NCBI GenBank assembly: GCA_910578495.1
Contig: CAJTRE010000009.1
Span: 22,489 to 77,910, forward strand
Direction: 5' to 3'
DNA length: 55,422 bases
Source of the DNA: an uncultured Dorea sp.
Lineage (GTDB): Bacteria > Bacillota > Clostridia > Lachnospirales > Lachnospiraceae
Part shown: positions 1 through 8,918 of the stretch, one piece after another
Position numbering within the stretch: position 1 is the first letter of the stretch
Layout: each line of letters begins with the position of its first letter
Position numbers and translations under genes: made by a program
Notes under the pieces: model-generated
The model's database searches: none
Seen by the model: the letters and a program-made list of their open reading frames with translations, nothing else
What the model was told of the DNA's origin: nothing

Positions 1-181
1 GCCATGCCCAGCTCGATTCCGCTCCGCTTCTTCTCGCTGTGGGCTTGCGCCCTGTTGGCCTTTCGCCATGCCCAGCTCGATTCCGCTCCGCTTCTTCTCG
101 CTGTGGGCTTGCGCCCTGTTGGCCTTTCGCCATGCCCAGCTCGATTCCGCTCCGCTTCTTCTCGCTGTGGGCTTGCGCCCT
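1..181. repeat. 64-bp tandem repeat, about 2.8 copies
   Basis: Units start at 1, 65 and 129 with a GCCATGCCCAGCTCGATTCC start, and they are essentially identical until the third unit diverges near 181. The array lies directly downstream of the V-ATPase B gene, where subunit D would be expected next. Open frames across it are only repeats of the repeat, so I do not call a gene. It probably continues to the left of the window. Function is unknown; it may be an intergenic repeat family, since a diverged partial copy occurs at 3434-3472. Confidence 0.9.
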
Positions 182-251
182 ATACATCTGCACAGAAACA
201 TCCATCTACATGCAAGCATGTAATGTCTGTTTCTGTACATCTGTGCATGGC

Positions 252-1625
252 TTATTGCTTTCCATAATACATATCTAAGAATTTGTCGTCGATACGTTTG
301 AGTTCTGCTCTTGGCAGCATGGATAATAACTTCCATCCGATTTCTAATGTTTCTTCGATAGAGCGGTCATTGTTGTATCCCTGAGACACGTACTCTTTCT
401 CGAATGCCTCTGCAAATTCAGCATATTTAAGATCAATCTCAGTAAGAGCTGCCTCACCTAAGATGGTCATCAACTCTTTCGCATCTTTACCACGAGAGTA
501 AGCCGCAAATAACTGGTTCATCGTGTTAGAGTGGTCTGCTCTTGTCTTGCCCTCTCCGATACCTTTATCTTTCAAACGAGAAAGTGATGGTAATACGTCG
601 ATTGGCGGCTGCAGTCCTTTACGATACAGCTCACGACTTAAGATTACCTGTCCCTCTGTGATATATCCTGTAAGGTCAGGAATCGGATGTGTTTTATCAT
701 CCTCAGGCATAGTAAGAATCGGAATCATAGTGATACTTCCATCCTTACCTCTCTGACGGCCTGCTCTCTCATACATCGTAGCAAGGTCTGTATACATATA
801 TCCCGGATAACCACGACGTCCCGGAACCTCTTTCTTCGCTGCGGAAATCTCACGAAGCGCATCTGCATAGTTAGTAATATCGGTCAGGATAACAAGTACA
901 TGCATACCCTTTTCAAACGCCAGATACTCTGCTGCGGTAAGCGCCATACGAGGCGTTGAAATACGCTCTACAGCCGGGTCGTTCGCTAAATTGATGAACA
1001 ATACTGTTCTATCAATAGCGCCTGTCTCTTTAAAAGATTCGATGAAGTAGTTAGATTCCTCGAATGTGATACCCATTGCGGCAAATACAACAGCAAAGTT
1101 TTCATCTGTACCGCGAACCTTCGCCTGTCTTGCAATCTGAGCCGCCAACTGAGAGTGTGGCAGACCGGAACAAGAGAAGATTGGAAGTTTCTGTCCACGA
1201 ACCAATGTGTTCAATCCGTCGATGGCAGATACTCCTGTCTGAATAAACTCCTCCGGATATACGCGGGCCGCCGGGTTCATAGGCAGACCATTAATGTCTC
1301 TTCTCTCATCCGGTAAAATCTCCGGGCCTTCATCAATCGGACGGCCGAGTCCGTCAAATACTCGTCCAAGCATATCGCCGGAAACTCCAAGCTCCATGCT
1401 TCGTCCGAGGAAACGTACCTTACTGTTGCTCAAATTAATGCCGGCGGCATTCTCGTAAAGCTGGACAACAACATTATCTCCGTCTACTTCCAATACTTTA
1501 CAACGGCGTTTCTCACCGCTTGCAAGCTCGATTTCTCCAAGCTCGTCAAAGGTAACGCCCTCAACCCCTTTTACCATCATCAGCGGTCCGGCAACTTCCT
1601 GTATTGTTCTATATTCCTTTGGCAT
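252..1625 (-). CDS. atpB: V-type ATP synthase subunit B
   Basis: This is the non-catalytic nucleotide-binding subunit of the V1 hexamer (NtpB in Enterococcus hirae). The 457-aa length is normal for the family. It has the N-terminal beta-barrel, the central alpha/beta ATPase fold with the degenerate P-loop region (FSCSGLPHSQLAAQI) and the C-terminal helical domain with PSLSRLKDKGIGEGKTRADH. The start lies 2 nt after the subunit A stop, so the two are co-translated. With subunit A it forms alternating AB pairs around the central stalk. The usual next gene, subunit D, is not in the window. Confidence 0.97.
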   Translation of the reverse strand: MPKEYRTIQEVAGPLMMVKGVEGVTFDELGEIELASGEKRRCKVLEVDGDNVVVQLYENAAGINLSNSKVRFLGRSMELGVSGDMLGRVFDGLGRPIDEGPEILPDERRDINGLPMNPAARVYPEEFIQTGVSAIDGLNTLVRGQKLPIFSCSGLPHSQLAAQIARQAKVRGTDENFAVVFAAMGITFEESNYFIESFKETGAIDRTVLFINLANDPAVERISTPRMALTAAEYLAFEKGMHVLVILTDITNYADALREISAAKKEVPGRRGYPGYMYTDLATMYERAGRQRGKDGSITMIPILTMPEDDKTHPIPDLTGYITEGQVILSRELYRKGLQPPIDVLPSLSRLKDKGIGEGKTRADHSNTMNQLFAAYSRGKDAKELMTILGEAALTEIDLKYAEFAEAFEKEYVSQGYNNDRSIEETLEIGWKLLSMLPRAELKRIDDKFLDMYYGKQ

Positions 1626-1627
1626 AA

Positions 1628-3394
1628 TTAGAAGTCCTCCTTCCCGAATGTGCCTGCGATCTCTGTATGCAGTTCTTTCAAGATCTTCTCATACTCTGTT
1701 TCAATATTTTCTGTAGTTGTATATTTATAACGACCGATTCTCTCTCTTACATCCATAACCAGAAGCTCTTTCATAGAAGCACCCTTTTTCAATGCCTCAG
1801 ACGCCAAATCATAGAATGCAAGTACCAGTTTCATCATCAGATACTGTTTACGAAGCGGTGTATAAGTATCTACTTCATGGAAAGAGTTCTGATGTAAGAA
1901 GTCCTCACGAATAGATCTTGCCGCCTCCATTTTCAGACGGTCAGATGGAGAAAGTGCATCCATACCTACCATCTGTACGATTTCTTCTAACGCAGCCTCT
2001 TCCGTCAGAAGACTCATCATTCTCTGACGATCGCTCATCCAGTCTTCTGCAACCGTATTGTTATACCAATCCTGCATATTGTCAAGATACAAAGAGTAAC
2101 TTGTCAGCCAGTTGATGGCAGGGAAATGTCTCTTGTATGCCAGTGCAGAATCCAGTCCCCAGAATACTTTTACAATACGAAGGGTTGCCTGTGATACCGG
2201 CTCAGACGTATCACCACCCGGAGGGGATACCGCACCGATAACGGACAGTGCTCCTTCTCTTCCTTCTTTACCAAGAGAAACCACACGACCTGCTCTCTCA
2301 TAGAACTCAGCCAGACGGGAGCCAAGGTATGCAGGATATCCTTCCTCACCAGGCATTTCTTCCAGACGTCCGGACATCTCACGAAGCGCCTCTGCCCAGC
2401 GTGATGTAGAGTCTGCCATAAGAGCTACAGAATATCCCATATCTCTAAAATACTCTGCGATTGTAATACCTGTATAGATAGATGCCTCACGAGCCGCAAA
2501 CGGCATATCGGATGTATTAGCAATCAGAACGGTTCTTTCCATCAAAGAACGTCCTGTCTTCGGATCCTTCAGTTCCGGGAACTCGTTCAGAACGTCTGTC
2601 ATCTCATTTCCACGCTCTCCACAACCGATATAAACTACGATGTCAGCCTCTGCCCATTTTGCGAGCTGATGCTGAATTACTGTCTTACCACTTCCGAATG
2701 GTCCCGGAACGGCTGCTACTCCACCCTTTGCAATCGGGAAAAATGTATCAACTACACGCTGACCTGTTACAAGCGGCGCATCCAGAGGCAGTTTCTTTAC
2801 ATACGGACGTCCTTTTCGAACCGGCCATTTCTGCATCATAGTGAGTTCTTTGTCGCCGTCTTTTGTCGTAACAACCGCCACAACTTCTTCTACGGTAAAC
2901 TCACCGGATTTAATCTCTTTTACTGTTCCTGCGATTCCGTTTGGAACCATAATTTTCTGCTGTACAACGGCTGTCTCCTGAACCGTACCAAGCACATCTC
3001 CTGCTTCTACCTCATCTCCAACCTGTGCAGCCGGAACAAATTCCCATTTCTTATCTCTTTTCAGGGAAGCAACCTCAACTCCACGCTGTAAGTTGTTTCC
3101 AGAAACTTTCATAATATCATCAAGCGGACGCTGAATACCGTCATAAATGCTTGTGATAAGTCCAGGTCCTAGTTCTACGGACATCGGCGCTCCCGTAGAC
3201 TCTACCGGTTCACCGGGACCAAGTCCGGATGTCTCCTCATATACCTGAATAGATGCCTCATCACCATGCATCTCGATGATCTCTCCAATCAGACGTTTTT
3301 CACTAACTCGTACAACGTCTGACATGTTGGCATCTCGCATACCGGATGCAATAACCAAAGGTCCCGCTACTTTTTTAATCGTACCTGTACTCAT
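1628..3394 (-). CDS. atpA: V-type ATP synthase catalytic subunit A
   Basis: This is the catalytic subunit of the V1 sector (NtpA). The 588-aa length is full size. It has an N-terminal barrel (about 1-70), the A-subunit-specific bulge (about 110-190), then the nucleotide-binding domain with P-loop GPFGSGKT at residues 231-238 and conserved GERGNEM and DSTSRWAEA motifs. It lies upstream of B with a 2-nt gap, and a 72-nt gap separates it from subunit F. That gap contains a diverged copy of the 64-bp repeat. Function is ATP-driven or ATP-generating ion translocation together with the membrane K ring. Confidence 0.98.
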   Translation of the reverse strand: MSTGTIKKVAGPLVIASGMRDANMSDVVRVSEKRLIGEIIEMHGDEASIQVYEETSGLGPGEPVESTGAPMSVELGPGLITSIYDGIQRPLDDIMKVSGNNLQRGVEVASLKRDKKWEFVPAAQVGDEVEAGDVLGTVQETAVVQQKIMVPNGIAGTVKEIKSGEFTVEEVVAVVTTKDGDKELTMMQKWPVRKGRPYVKKLPLDAPLVTGQRVVDTFFPIAKGGVAAVPGPFGSGKTVIQHQLAKWAEADIVVYIGCGERGNEMTDVLNEFPELKDPKTGRSLMERTVLIANTSDMPFAAREASIYTGITIAEYFRDMGYSVALMADSTSRWAEALREMSGRLEEMPGEEGYPAYLGSRLAEFYERAGRVVSLGKEGREGALSVIGAVSPPGGDTSEPVSQATLRIVKVFWGLDSALAYKRHFPAINWLTSYSLYLDNMQDWYNNTVAEDWMSDRQRMMSLLTEEAALEEIVQMVGMDALSPSDRLKMEAARSIREDFLHQNSFHEVDTYTPLRKQYLMMKLVLAFYDLASEALKKGASMKELLVMDVRERIGRYKYTTTENIETEYEKILKELHTEIAGTFGKEDF

Positions 3395-3433
3395 TTGGAC
3401 GAATCACCTTACCTTTCTTCAAAATTACTACTG

Positions 3434-3472
3434 CCATGTTTAGCTCAAATCCGCTCTGCGCATGGCTTAGCT
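3434..3472. repeat. diverged partial copy of the 64-bp repeat between V-ATPase F and A genes
   Basis: GCCATG-ttt-AGCTC-aaa-TCCGCTC-t-GC matches the first 27 bases of the 64-bp unit (GCCATG-ccc-AGCTC-gat-TCCGCTC-c-GC) at 20 positions. It is followed by CATGGC, so the segment begins and ends with GCCATG/CATGGC arms and could form a small hairpin. It overlaps the end of the subunit F gene (stop at 3467-3469). Confidence 0.6.
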
Positions 3473-3781
3473 GAATAATATATCGGAGCCGACTGCGATT
3501 TCTACAGACTTCTTAACACCTGACACTCCTGCTCCTGTATTGCCTGCAATACCCGGAATTTGGATAATAGCCGGAGTTATCTGCTCCTCATATCTTGAAA
3601 TCTCCTGTTTTAACTGCGCCGCCATGGCTTCCGTAATATAGATCACTCCATATCTGCCTGTGGCAAGCTTGTTTAATGTCTCTGCGGCCTCTTCAAGAGT
3701 GCTTACCGGAAATGTGTCAAGTCCCAGTGTAGCGAAGCCATAGATACTATCGTAATCGCCTAAGACTGCAATCTTATACAT
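3467..3781 (-). CDS. atpF: V-type ATP synthase subunit F
   Basis: This is a 104-aa central-stalk subunit (NtpG in E. hirae naming). It starts MYKIAVLGDYDSIYGFATLG, typical of the Rossmann-like F subunit, and includes the GVIYITEAMA segment. It binds subunit D in the rotor. Its start overlaps the end of the subunit C gene by 8 nt, which implies translational coupling. Length and position in the operon are as expected for the family. Confidence 0.95.
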   Translation of the reverse strand: MYKIAVLGDYDSIYGFATLGLDTFPVSTLEEAAETLNKLATGRYGVIYITEAMAAQLKQEISRYEEQITPAIIQIPGIAGNTGAGVSGVKKSVEIAVGSDILFS

Positions 3782-4742
3782 ACATCTCCCTTACCCTTTC
3801 CCGAATAGAATCATCCGGCAGATCATTTAATTTACCGGAAAGAATGATTCGCACCGTCTTAATTTCATTCTGTCTCGCAATTACATAAGCAATCACCGGG
3901 CCTATGGTAAATGCGTTATATTTCTGCGGACTGATCGTCTGAATAATGCGGTTGTCACACCAGCGCTCAAATGCAGACGGGGACTGAGCTAATGCCTCCG
4001 CTCCCTCTGCGTAAGCAGTTCCCGTCAGGTATTCTCTTAAAGCATCCATACCTGCAAGCGCCGCTTTGGATAACTGGTCAACATTGACACTGTCACATTC
4101 TGCCATCGCCCGCTTCATAAACTCTATTGATTTCGCGGTTTTCTGTGAACGTACGGCAACCTTAATATCTGCAACGGCAACGGTAGATTCTGCATAGTCT
4201 CTAATTATCTTAGCCTCTGCTTTCTTCCCCGCCTCATAGATTGCATCAAGGGCTGCCTTATCGATCATCACGTCGCACAACTGACCATCCCTTGTGTGAA
4301 GCAGTGACTCATAAGCCTCTGCCGCCACATGCTGCATATTTGCCGGAAGCTTGGTAAAATCTTTATCTTTTATAATTTCCACCATTTCTTTACCCGGAAT
4401 GGACACATCCTCATAAAAAATATGCCTGTTCTTTTCCTCCGTACAAACTTCCTTGATCGCAGCTTTCAGATTGTGGAAAAGTTTCGAATAGGAAAGTACG
4501 TCAAAGTTTTTCATATCAATAGATAACTCTTTTACCACTTCCCAAATCTTCTCTTCCTCTCTGGTCAGCATAGCCTCTGCATTTCCAGACGTCTCTGTAT
4601 CTCCCCAGCCTTTCTCTTCCAGAAACTGCAAACACTGGTCATAACTCTGACATGCAATCAACTGGTCGATCGTGCTGTTTGAAAATAACGAAACCTCCAA
4701 TGCACGCATGCGCGCAACCGCGTAGGTATACTGTTCACTCAT
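3774..4742 (-). CDS. atpC: V-type ATP synthase subunit C
   Basis: This is a 322-aa subunit of the V0-V1 interface (NtpC; d-type subunit). It is mostly helical, beginning YAVARMRALEVSLFSNSTIDQL, and links the central stalk to the membrane ring. It lies between E and F as in the E. hirae ntp operon. It overlaps F by 8 nt and follows E by 20 nt. No unusual features were seen. Confidence 0.93.
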   Translation of the reverse strand: MSEQYTYAVARMRALEVSLFSNSTIDQLIACQSYDQCLQFLEEKGWGDTETSGNAEAMLTREEEKIWEVVKELSIDMKNFDVLSYSKLFHNLKAAIKEVCTEEKNRHIFYEDVSIPGKEMVEIIKDKDFTKLPANMQHVAAEAYESLLHTRDGQLCDVMIDKAALDAIYEAGKKAEAKIIRDYAESTVAVADIKVAVRSQKTAKSIEFMKRAMAECDSVNVDQLSKAALAGMDALREYLTGTAYAEGAEALAQSPSAFERWCDNRIIQTISPQKYNAFTIGPVIAYVIARQNEIKTVRIILSGKLNDLPDDSIRERVREMYV

Positions 4743-4762
4743 GCTACTCCTCCTGTCGCGTG

Positions 4763-5356
4763 TTACGCAAATAATATCCGCTGCACCTTATCAGACAATT
4801 CGTCTCTCTTTGCATCGAACATCGCCTGTAATGTACAATTTTCTTCTATACCTCCATAGGCAAGAACAAATCCATTCTCTATCTTTCTGCCTTCCTTAGA
4901 GACTACAAGACTTCCGCCTTTTGCCTCAGCAGCCTTTGCCGCCTCGGCTTCAAATCCGGCAGGCATTCTTCCAAGATCTGCCTTAGAAAAAAAGATCTCT
5001 CCATTTTCCGGCAGCGCATACTTATCAAGCATCTTGAGAAGCATTGCAAAATATTCGTCCTCGTTCATGGTTGTCAACGACTGATACGCTTTATCTAGCA
5101 CTTCCGCAATTATTTCCTGTTTTGCCGCAAGAATCTTCGTTCTGCGCTGCAAATCTCCGGAAGAAGCTGCTCGATCTTTATAATTTGCAACCTGCACCTC
5201 TGACTTGTGAGCGATTGTTTCCGTTATCTTGGCTGCTTCTGCCTCGGCCTGACTTGTAATCTCGGAAGCCTTCGCTTTGGCTTCTGCAATTTTATTGTCT
5301 GCCGCTGCCTTTGCTTCCTCTAAGATCTGGCTTTTCATTTTCTCTAATCCAGTCAT
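4763..5356 (-). CDS. atpE: V-type ATP synthase subunit E
   Basis: This is a 197-aa peripheral-stalk subunit. The N-terminal half is an Ala/Glu/Lys-rich coiled coil (about residues 5-85) and the C-terminal half a globular head that contacts the A/B crown. It pairs with the G/H-type coiled-coil subunit encoded first in the operon. It lies between the K and C genes, and the 30-nt gap to K carries an AAGGAG-like ribosome binding site. Confidence 0.92.
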   Translation of the reverse strand: MTGLEKMKSQILEEAKAAADNKIAEAKAKASEITSQAEAEAAKITETIAHKSEVQVANYKDRAASSGDLQRRTKILAAKQEIIAEVLDKAYQSLTTMNEDEYFAMLLKMLDKYALPENGEIFFSKADLGRMPAGFEAEAAKAAEAKGGSLVVSKEGRKIENGFVLAYGGIEENCTLQAMFDAKRDELSDKVQRILFA

Positions 5357-5386
5357 AGCCTTCTCCTTCTTTCATTCCTTAATTTC

Positions 5387-5872
5387 TTAAATCTTAATTC
5401 CGTTAACAGCAAGGAAAGAAATCAGAAGCGCTAAGATCGCATATGTCTCAACCATGGCTGGGAACAACATCGCTTTACCAAACTGATCCGGTTTCTTTGC
5501 AACAATTCCGATAGCTGCCGCAGAAGTCATTCCCTGATATTTTCCAGAGATAAGTCCTACGATACCGATTGGCAGACAAGCTGCAAGAATCATAAGTCCT
5601 GTTGCCGGTGTAAGATCAGCGGCGCCGCTTCCAAGAATACCAATTTTCTGTAATGTGATGAAACCAATCAGCAGACCGTAAAGTCCCTGTGTACCAGGTA
5701 AAAGCTGCATGATCAGAACTTTCGCAAATTTGCTTGGATCTTCTGTAACAACGCCAGACGCAGCCTGACCTGCAACACCAACTCCGATAGCGGAGCCTGC
5801 ACCTGCCATCAATACTGCGATTGCTGCTCCAAGTAACGCGTATACAATTCCTAAATTCTCCCAAATACTCAT
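5387..5872 (-). CDS. V-type ATP synthase subunit K (rotor ring), sodium-binding type
   Basis: This is a 161-aa proteolipid with four predicted transmembrane helices (two fused hairpins), as in NtpK of E. hirae. The ion-carrying glutamate is E142 in FPAMVETYAIL. T61 and Q62 (LPGTQGLYG) and Q113 (KYQGMTSAAA) sit where NtpK has its sodium ligands T64, Q65 and Q110, and the spacing from Q113 to E142 equals that between Q110 and E139 in NtpK. This suggests a sodium rather than a proton pump. The gene starts 2 nt after subunit I. Confidence 0.93.
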   Translation of the reverse strand: MSIWENLGIVYALLGAAIAVLMAGAGSAIGVGVAGQAASGVVTEDPSKFAKVLIMQLLPGTQGLYGLLIGFITLQKIGILGSGAADLTPATGLMILAACLPIGIVGLISGKYQGMTSAAAIGIVAKKPDQFGKAMLFPAMVETYAILALLISFLAVNGIKI

Positions 5873-5874
5873 TA

Positions 5875-7890
5875 TTACATTTCCTCCTTAACATCAATAT
5901 ATTTAGTTTTTGATTTGAATGGTTCAAATGGTCTTCCGCCGCCTTCATAGAATTTTCCAAAGAACTCTACAAACTGAAGACGATTCGTATGCACGTATGC
6001 ACCTAACAGGTTAATTGCCAGATTCAGTGTGTGTCCTACGATAAATACTACGCTGAAACCGATCACACCAATCACGTTGTTGCCAAACATACTTCCGATT
6101 TCGTTCATAACAGAAGCGATAACTCCGGTCGCAAGACCAAGAGCAAGAAGTCTTGAATAAGACAACACATCACTTAACCATCCGGTAACATTATAGAGAT
6201 CATATGCTCCAAGTGCGATTCTCACACCAAAATTCTTATTCTCACGTCCGGACATCAATACAATTCCCACAGCTCCCGCAATCGCAAGAACCTTCGCCAG
6301 CGTATTAAGCGGCGCCGGGAATACGATCTGTGCCTGAATAATGGAACCGAAGATCTCTGTCGGAAGAAGCATAAGGATAAGTCCAAGCAAAAGACTGAAC
6401 CAAAGCATAACATCACAGAAGAAGTCCATAACTCTGCCGTCTTTCAAGCACATATAACCTTTGATACCAAGTCCTGTAAACAAATGAATGACTCCAAAAA
6501 GCATGGAATAAACCAAAAGCTTCATCGGATCATTTAATGGTACAAACCAAAGCGCCTTAGGGGTGATAGTATGTCCGAAGAATGTGCCGGATATAATATC
6601 AACAGCATTCCCGAAATATCCACCGAATAAAATTCCCCAGATCAACGTGGAAATACCACAATACATAAACATTTTCATAGTCTTCTTCATTCCGCTTTCC
6701 ATACGCGGGAATTTCTTGATTACCACAAAACATGCGATCGCAAGGATTGCACCATATGCCGCGTCGGATAACATCATTCCAAAGAAGAATACATAAAAGA
6801 ACGACATAATTGTCGTTGGATCAAATTCGCCTTTCTGTGGAAGTCCGTATGAAGCCACAATACTTTCTACTGTCTCTGAAAAACCGTTATTTTTAAGCAT
6901 GATCGGAGGCTCTTCATCTTCCTTTAAGTCCTCTACATCAATCACACATTCATAGTGTTCTCCAATCGCCTTCTCTATGACCGGTACAGTCTTTTTAACG
7001 GCATAACCACTTACAACAAATGTTCTCTGAGACTGAGGAATCGTTCCGAGTACATTGTATTTGTCTGCTCTTATTCTGAAATAATCCCCCACAAGCTTCA
7101 GATCGTAACGGCTGTCTGCACAGCTCTTAATATCTTTTTCAGCCTCTTCAATTTCGCTTTTTAATTTCTGTATCTTTACTGTAAGTTTTTCCTTTTTCAC
7201 AGCCGGAACCTTACTGGTCATCTGTGAAGGTTTTGCAAATCCCAAGGCTCTAAGAGACGCCTCCACCTTGTCGGCCTCTTCCTTTAGACACAAAACTGTA
7301 AGATAAACAGCATCTCTGTCTTTTTCAATCACCTGAACATCTACGGCCTCTATATCCGGACATTGCTCTGCAAGTCCTGTATACACCATTTCCGGCGTCG
7401 TCTCCGCAGGCATTGTTCCAAGCAGCATTGCCGTCTTATCCGTACCGCTGAAATTCATCGGTACATCCAGGGCAAGCCAAGGAGCCAGCGATTCAATCTG
7501 ATTCTCGAGTTTAAGAATATTCGCTTTCTTCTCTGCTATCTCTTTGCTTTTCGCAATCAAACGATTAGCGCCCGAGATAACTTTCTCTTTCTTAGCAGTT
7601 GCTTCTTCAAACTCTTTCTGACTAATCAAGCCTTTTCCTTCAAGAGACGCAAACATAGATGTCTTCTGCGGAGCGTACTGGTCTAAAATACTTAACGCCG
7701 CATCTGTGATATGCGCAGTTTTTTCAAAACTCTGTCTTGCATTTACAGTATCCATCTTTTCAAAACTGTCTTCATGATCAGCAACCTGATTCATCTCCAT
7801 AATTCCAAGAGACTGTATCTTTTCCAGAATTGCTTTACGATCTTTTTTAAGCGCGCAGATACTAACTCTTTGCATCTGCAATACTGCCAT
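5875..7890 (-). CDS. atpI: V-type ATP synthase subunit I
   Basis: This 671-aa a-type subunit holds the stator half-channels. The N-terminal half (about 1-330) is cytoplasmic with coiled-coil stretches. The C-terminal half has seven or eight transmembrane helices, including SDVLSYSRLLALGLATGVIA, which carries the essential arginine of the family. It follows the G/H-like gene and directly precedes the K gene, the standard order in Enterococcus-type V-ATPase operons. Confidence 0.95.
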   Translation of the reverse strand: MAVLQMQRVSICALKKDRKAILEKIQSLGIMEMNQVADHEDSFEKMDTVNARQSFEKTAHITDAALSILDQYAPQKTSMFASLEGKGLISQKEFEEATAKKEKVISGANRLIAKSKEIAEKKANILKLENQIESLAPWLALDVPMNFSGTDKTAMLLGTMPAETTPEMVYTGLAEQCPDIEAVDVQVIEKDRDAVYLTVLCLKEEADKVEASLRALGFAKPSQMTSKVPAVKKEKLTVKIQKLKSEIEEAEKDIKSCADSRYDLKLVGDYFRIRADKYNVLGTIPQSQRTFVVSGYAVKKTVPVIEKAIGEHYECVIDVEDLKEDEEPPIMLKNNGFSETVESIVASYGLPQKGEFDPTTIMSFFYVFFFGMMLSDAAYGAILAIACFVVIKKFPRMESGMKKTMKMFMYCGISTLIWGILFGGYFGNAVDIISGTFFGHTITPKALWFVPLNDPMKLLVYSMLFGVIHLFTGLGIKGYMCLKDGRVMDFFCDVMLWFSLLLGLILMLLPTEIFGSIIQAQIVFPAPLNTLAKVLAIAGAVGIVLMSGRENKNFGVRIALGAYDLYNVTGWLSDVLSYSRLLALGLATGVIASVMNEIGSMFGNNVIGVIGFSVVFIVGHTLNLAINLLGAYVHTNRLQFVEFFGKFYEGGGRPFEPFKSKTKYIDVKEEM

Positions 7891-7936
7891 AGCCTCATCC
7901 CTCCTTTTCTACTATTTCTAAAACTTTGTTTTAGAG

Positions 7937-8245
7937 TTACACTAAACCTGCAATCACTGCTTCGATTGCTTCGGTTTCCTTTGCTCCCGCAGCTTCTTTT
8001 AATTTTGCAATCTCATTCTCGACTTTCGTCAGAACTTCCTGCACTGAAACTTCACCTGCTTCTTTCGCTATATCAAGAGCACTCAAAGCCTTTTCTTTTG
8101 CCTGAACTTCCGCCTTTTCTTTCATTTCTTTCGCAGAGCGTTCGGCATCCTCAAGGATTGCGGTACATGTCGCATCAGCTTTTTTTATAATTTCCTCTGC
8201 CTCATTTTCCGTTTCCTTGATGGCTTTAATGGTTTCTTCTACCAT
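7937..8245 (-). CDS. V-type ATP synthase G/H-like peripheral stalk subunit
   Basis: This is a 102-aa, almost entirely coiled-coil protein (Lys/Glu/Ala heptads), the first gene of the operon and equivalent to NtpF of E. hirae. It should pair with subunit E in the outer stalk. I place the start at the ATG of MVEETIKA (8245). An upstream in-frame ATG at 8269 would have to read through the AGAGGTGG ribosome binding site. The sigma-A-like promoter at 8283-8311 lies just upstream. Confidence 0.82.
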   Translation of the reverse strand: MVEETIKAIKETENEAEEIIKKADATCTAILEDAERSAKEMKEKAEVQAKEKALSALDIAKEAGEVSVQEVLTKVENEIAKLKEAAGAKETEAIEAVIAGLV

Positions 8246-8282
8246 CCCTTCACCACCTCTCTTTAACATTCTTTTATATACG

Positions 8283-8311
8283 ATTATAGTATGAATAGTT
8301 GCAAATGTCTA
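8283..8311 (-). promoter_or_regulatory. promoter of the V-ATPase operon
   Basis: On the minus strand TAGACA (8306-8311), a 17-nt spacer and TATAAT (8283-8288) form a good sigma-A promoter about 40 nt upstream of the first gene of the operon. Confidence 0.75.
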
Positions 8312-8349
8312 CACACTTTTCACTAACTATGCGACATTTCTACCTTTTC

Positions 8350-8841
8350 CTACCACCTCAATTCATGCAAATGCCCTTCCAGCTCCATTCCTGCAAACTG
8401 ATTTTGCCGCAATGCTTCATATAAAATAATCGCCACTGAATTCCCAAGATTCAAAGAACGAATATCTCCTACCATCGGAATCCGCACGCATTCATTCTTA
8501 TGATTCACTAAAATTTCCTCCGGTATCCCCGCGCTTTCTTTCCCAAACATAATATAGCAATCCGGTTCATACTGAACCTGCGTATAGACCTTTTCTGCTT
8601 TCGTTGTTGCCATATAGATCTTCGCTCCCGGGTTTTTCTCCAGAAAATCCTGATAATCAATATATGTAGTCACATTCAGCCGGTCCCAGTAATCCATTCC
8701 CGCTCTTTTCAAATTCTTCTCGTTCAATCGAAATCCTAACGGTTCAATCAAATGCAGTCTTACATTTGCCGCCACGCAGGTTCTTCCAATATTACCTGTG
8801 TTTGCCGGAATTTCCGGCTCATGGAGTACAATATTTAACAT
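8350..8841 (-). CDS. trmL: tRNA (cytidine(34)-2'-O)-methyltransferase TrmL
   Basis: This is a SPOUT-fold methyltransferase that 2'-O-methylates the wobble base of leucine tRNAs using S-adenosylmethionine. The 163-aa length is typical. It shows the N-terminal IVLHEPEIPANTGNIGRTC signature, the GKESAGIPEEIL segment and the C-terminal knot motif RSLNLGNSVAIILYEALRQ. I choose the start at MLNIVL (8841), which has GGAGAGAGGAG upstream. A longer frame begins at 8889 but its first 16 codons cover that ribosome binding site. It stands alone downstream of the PurM-like gene. Confidence 0.93.
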   Translation of the reverse strand: MLNIVLHEPEIPANTGNIGRTCVAANVRLHLIEPLGFRLNEKNLKRAGMDYWDRLNVTTYIDYQDFLEKNPGAKIYMATTKAEKVYTQVQYEPDCYIMFGKESAGIPEEILVNHKNECVRIPMVGDIRSLNLGNSVAIILYEALRQNQFAGMELEGHLHELRW

Positions 8842-8918
8842 AATTTCTTCTCCTCTCTCCATTAGAATGTGCGTCCGGCGGACACACAAAAAACGGCAAC
8901 TATTCAGCCCCTTGCCGA

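Noticed and set aside
1..181. Possible CRISPR array
   Set aside because: The units are directly abutting identical 64-bp copies without distinct spacers.
4..278. Two overlapping frames of about 80 codons in the 64-bp repeat
   Set aside because: Both are simple translations of the tandem repeat without ribosome binding sites.
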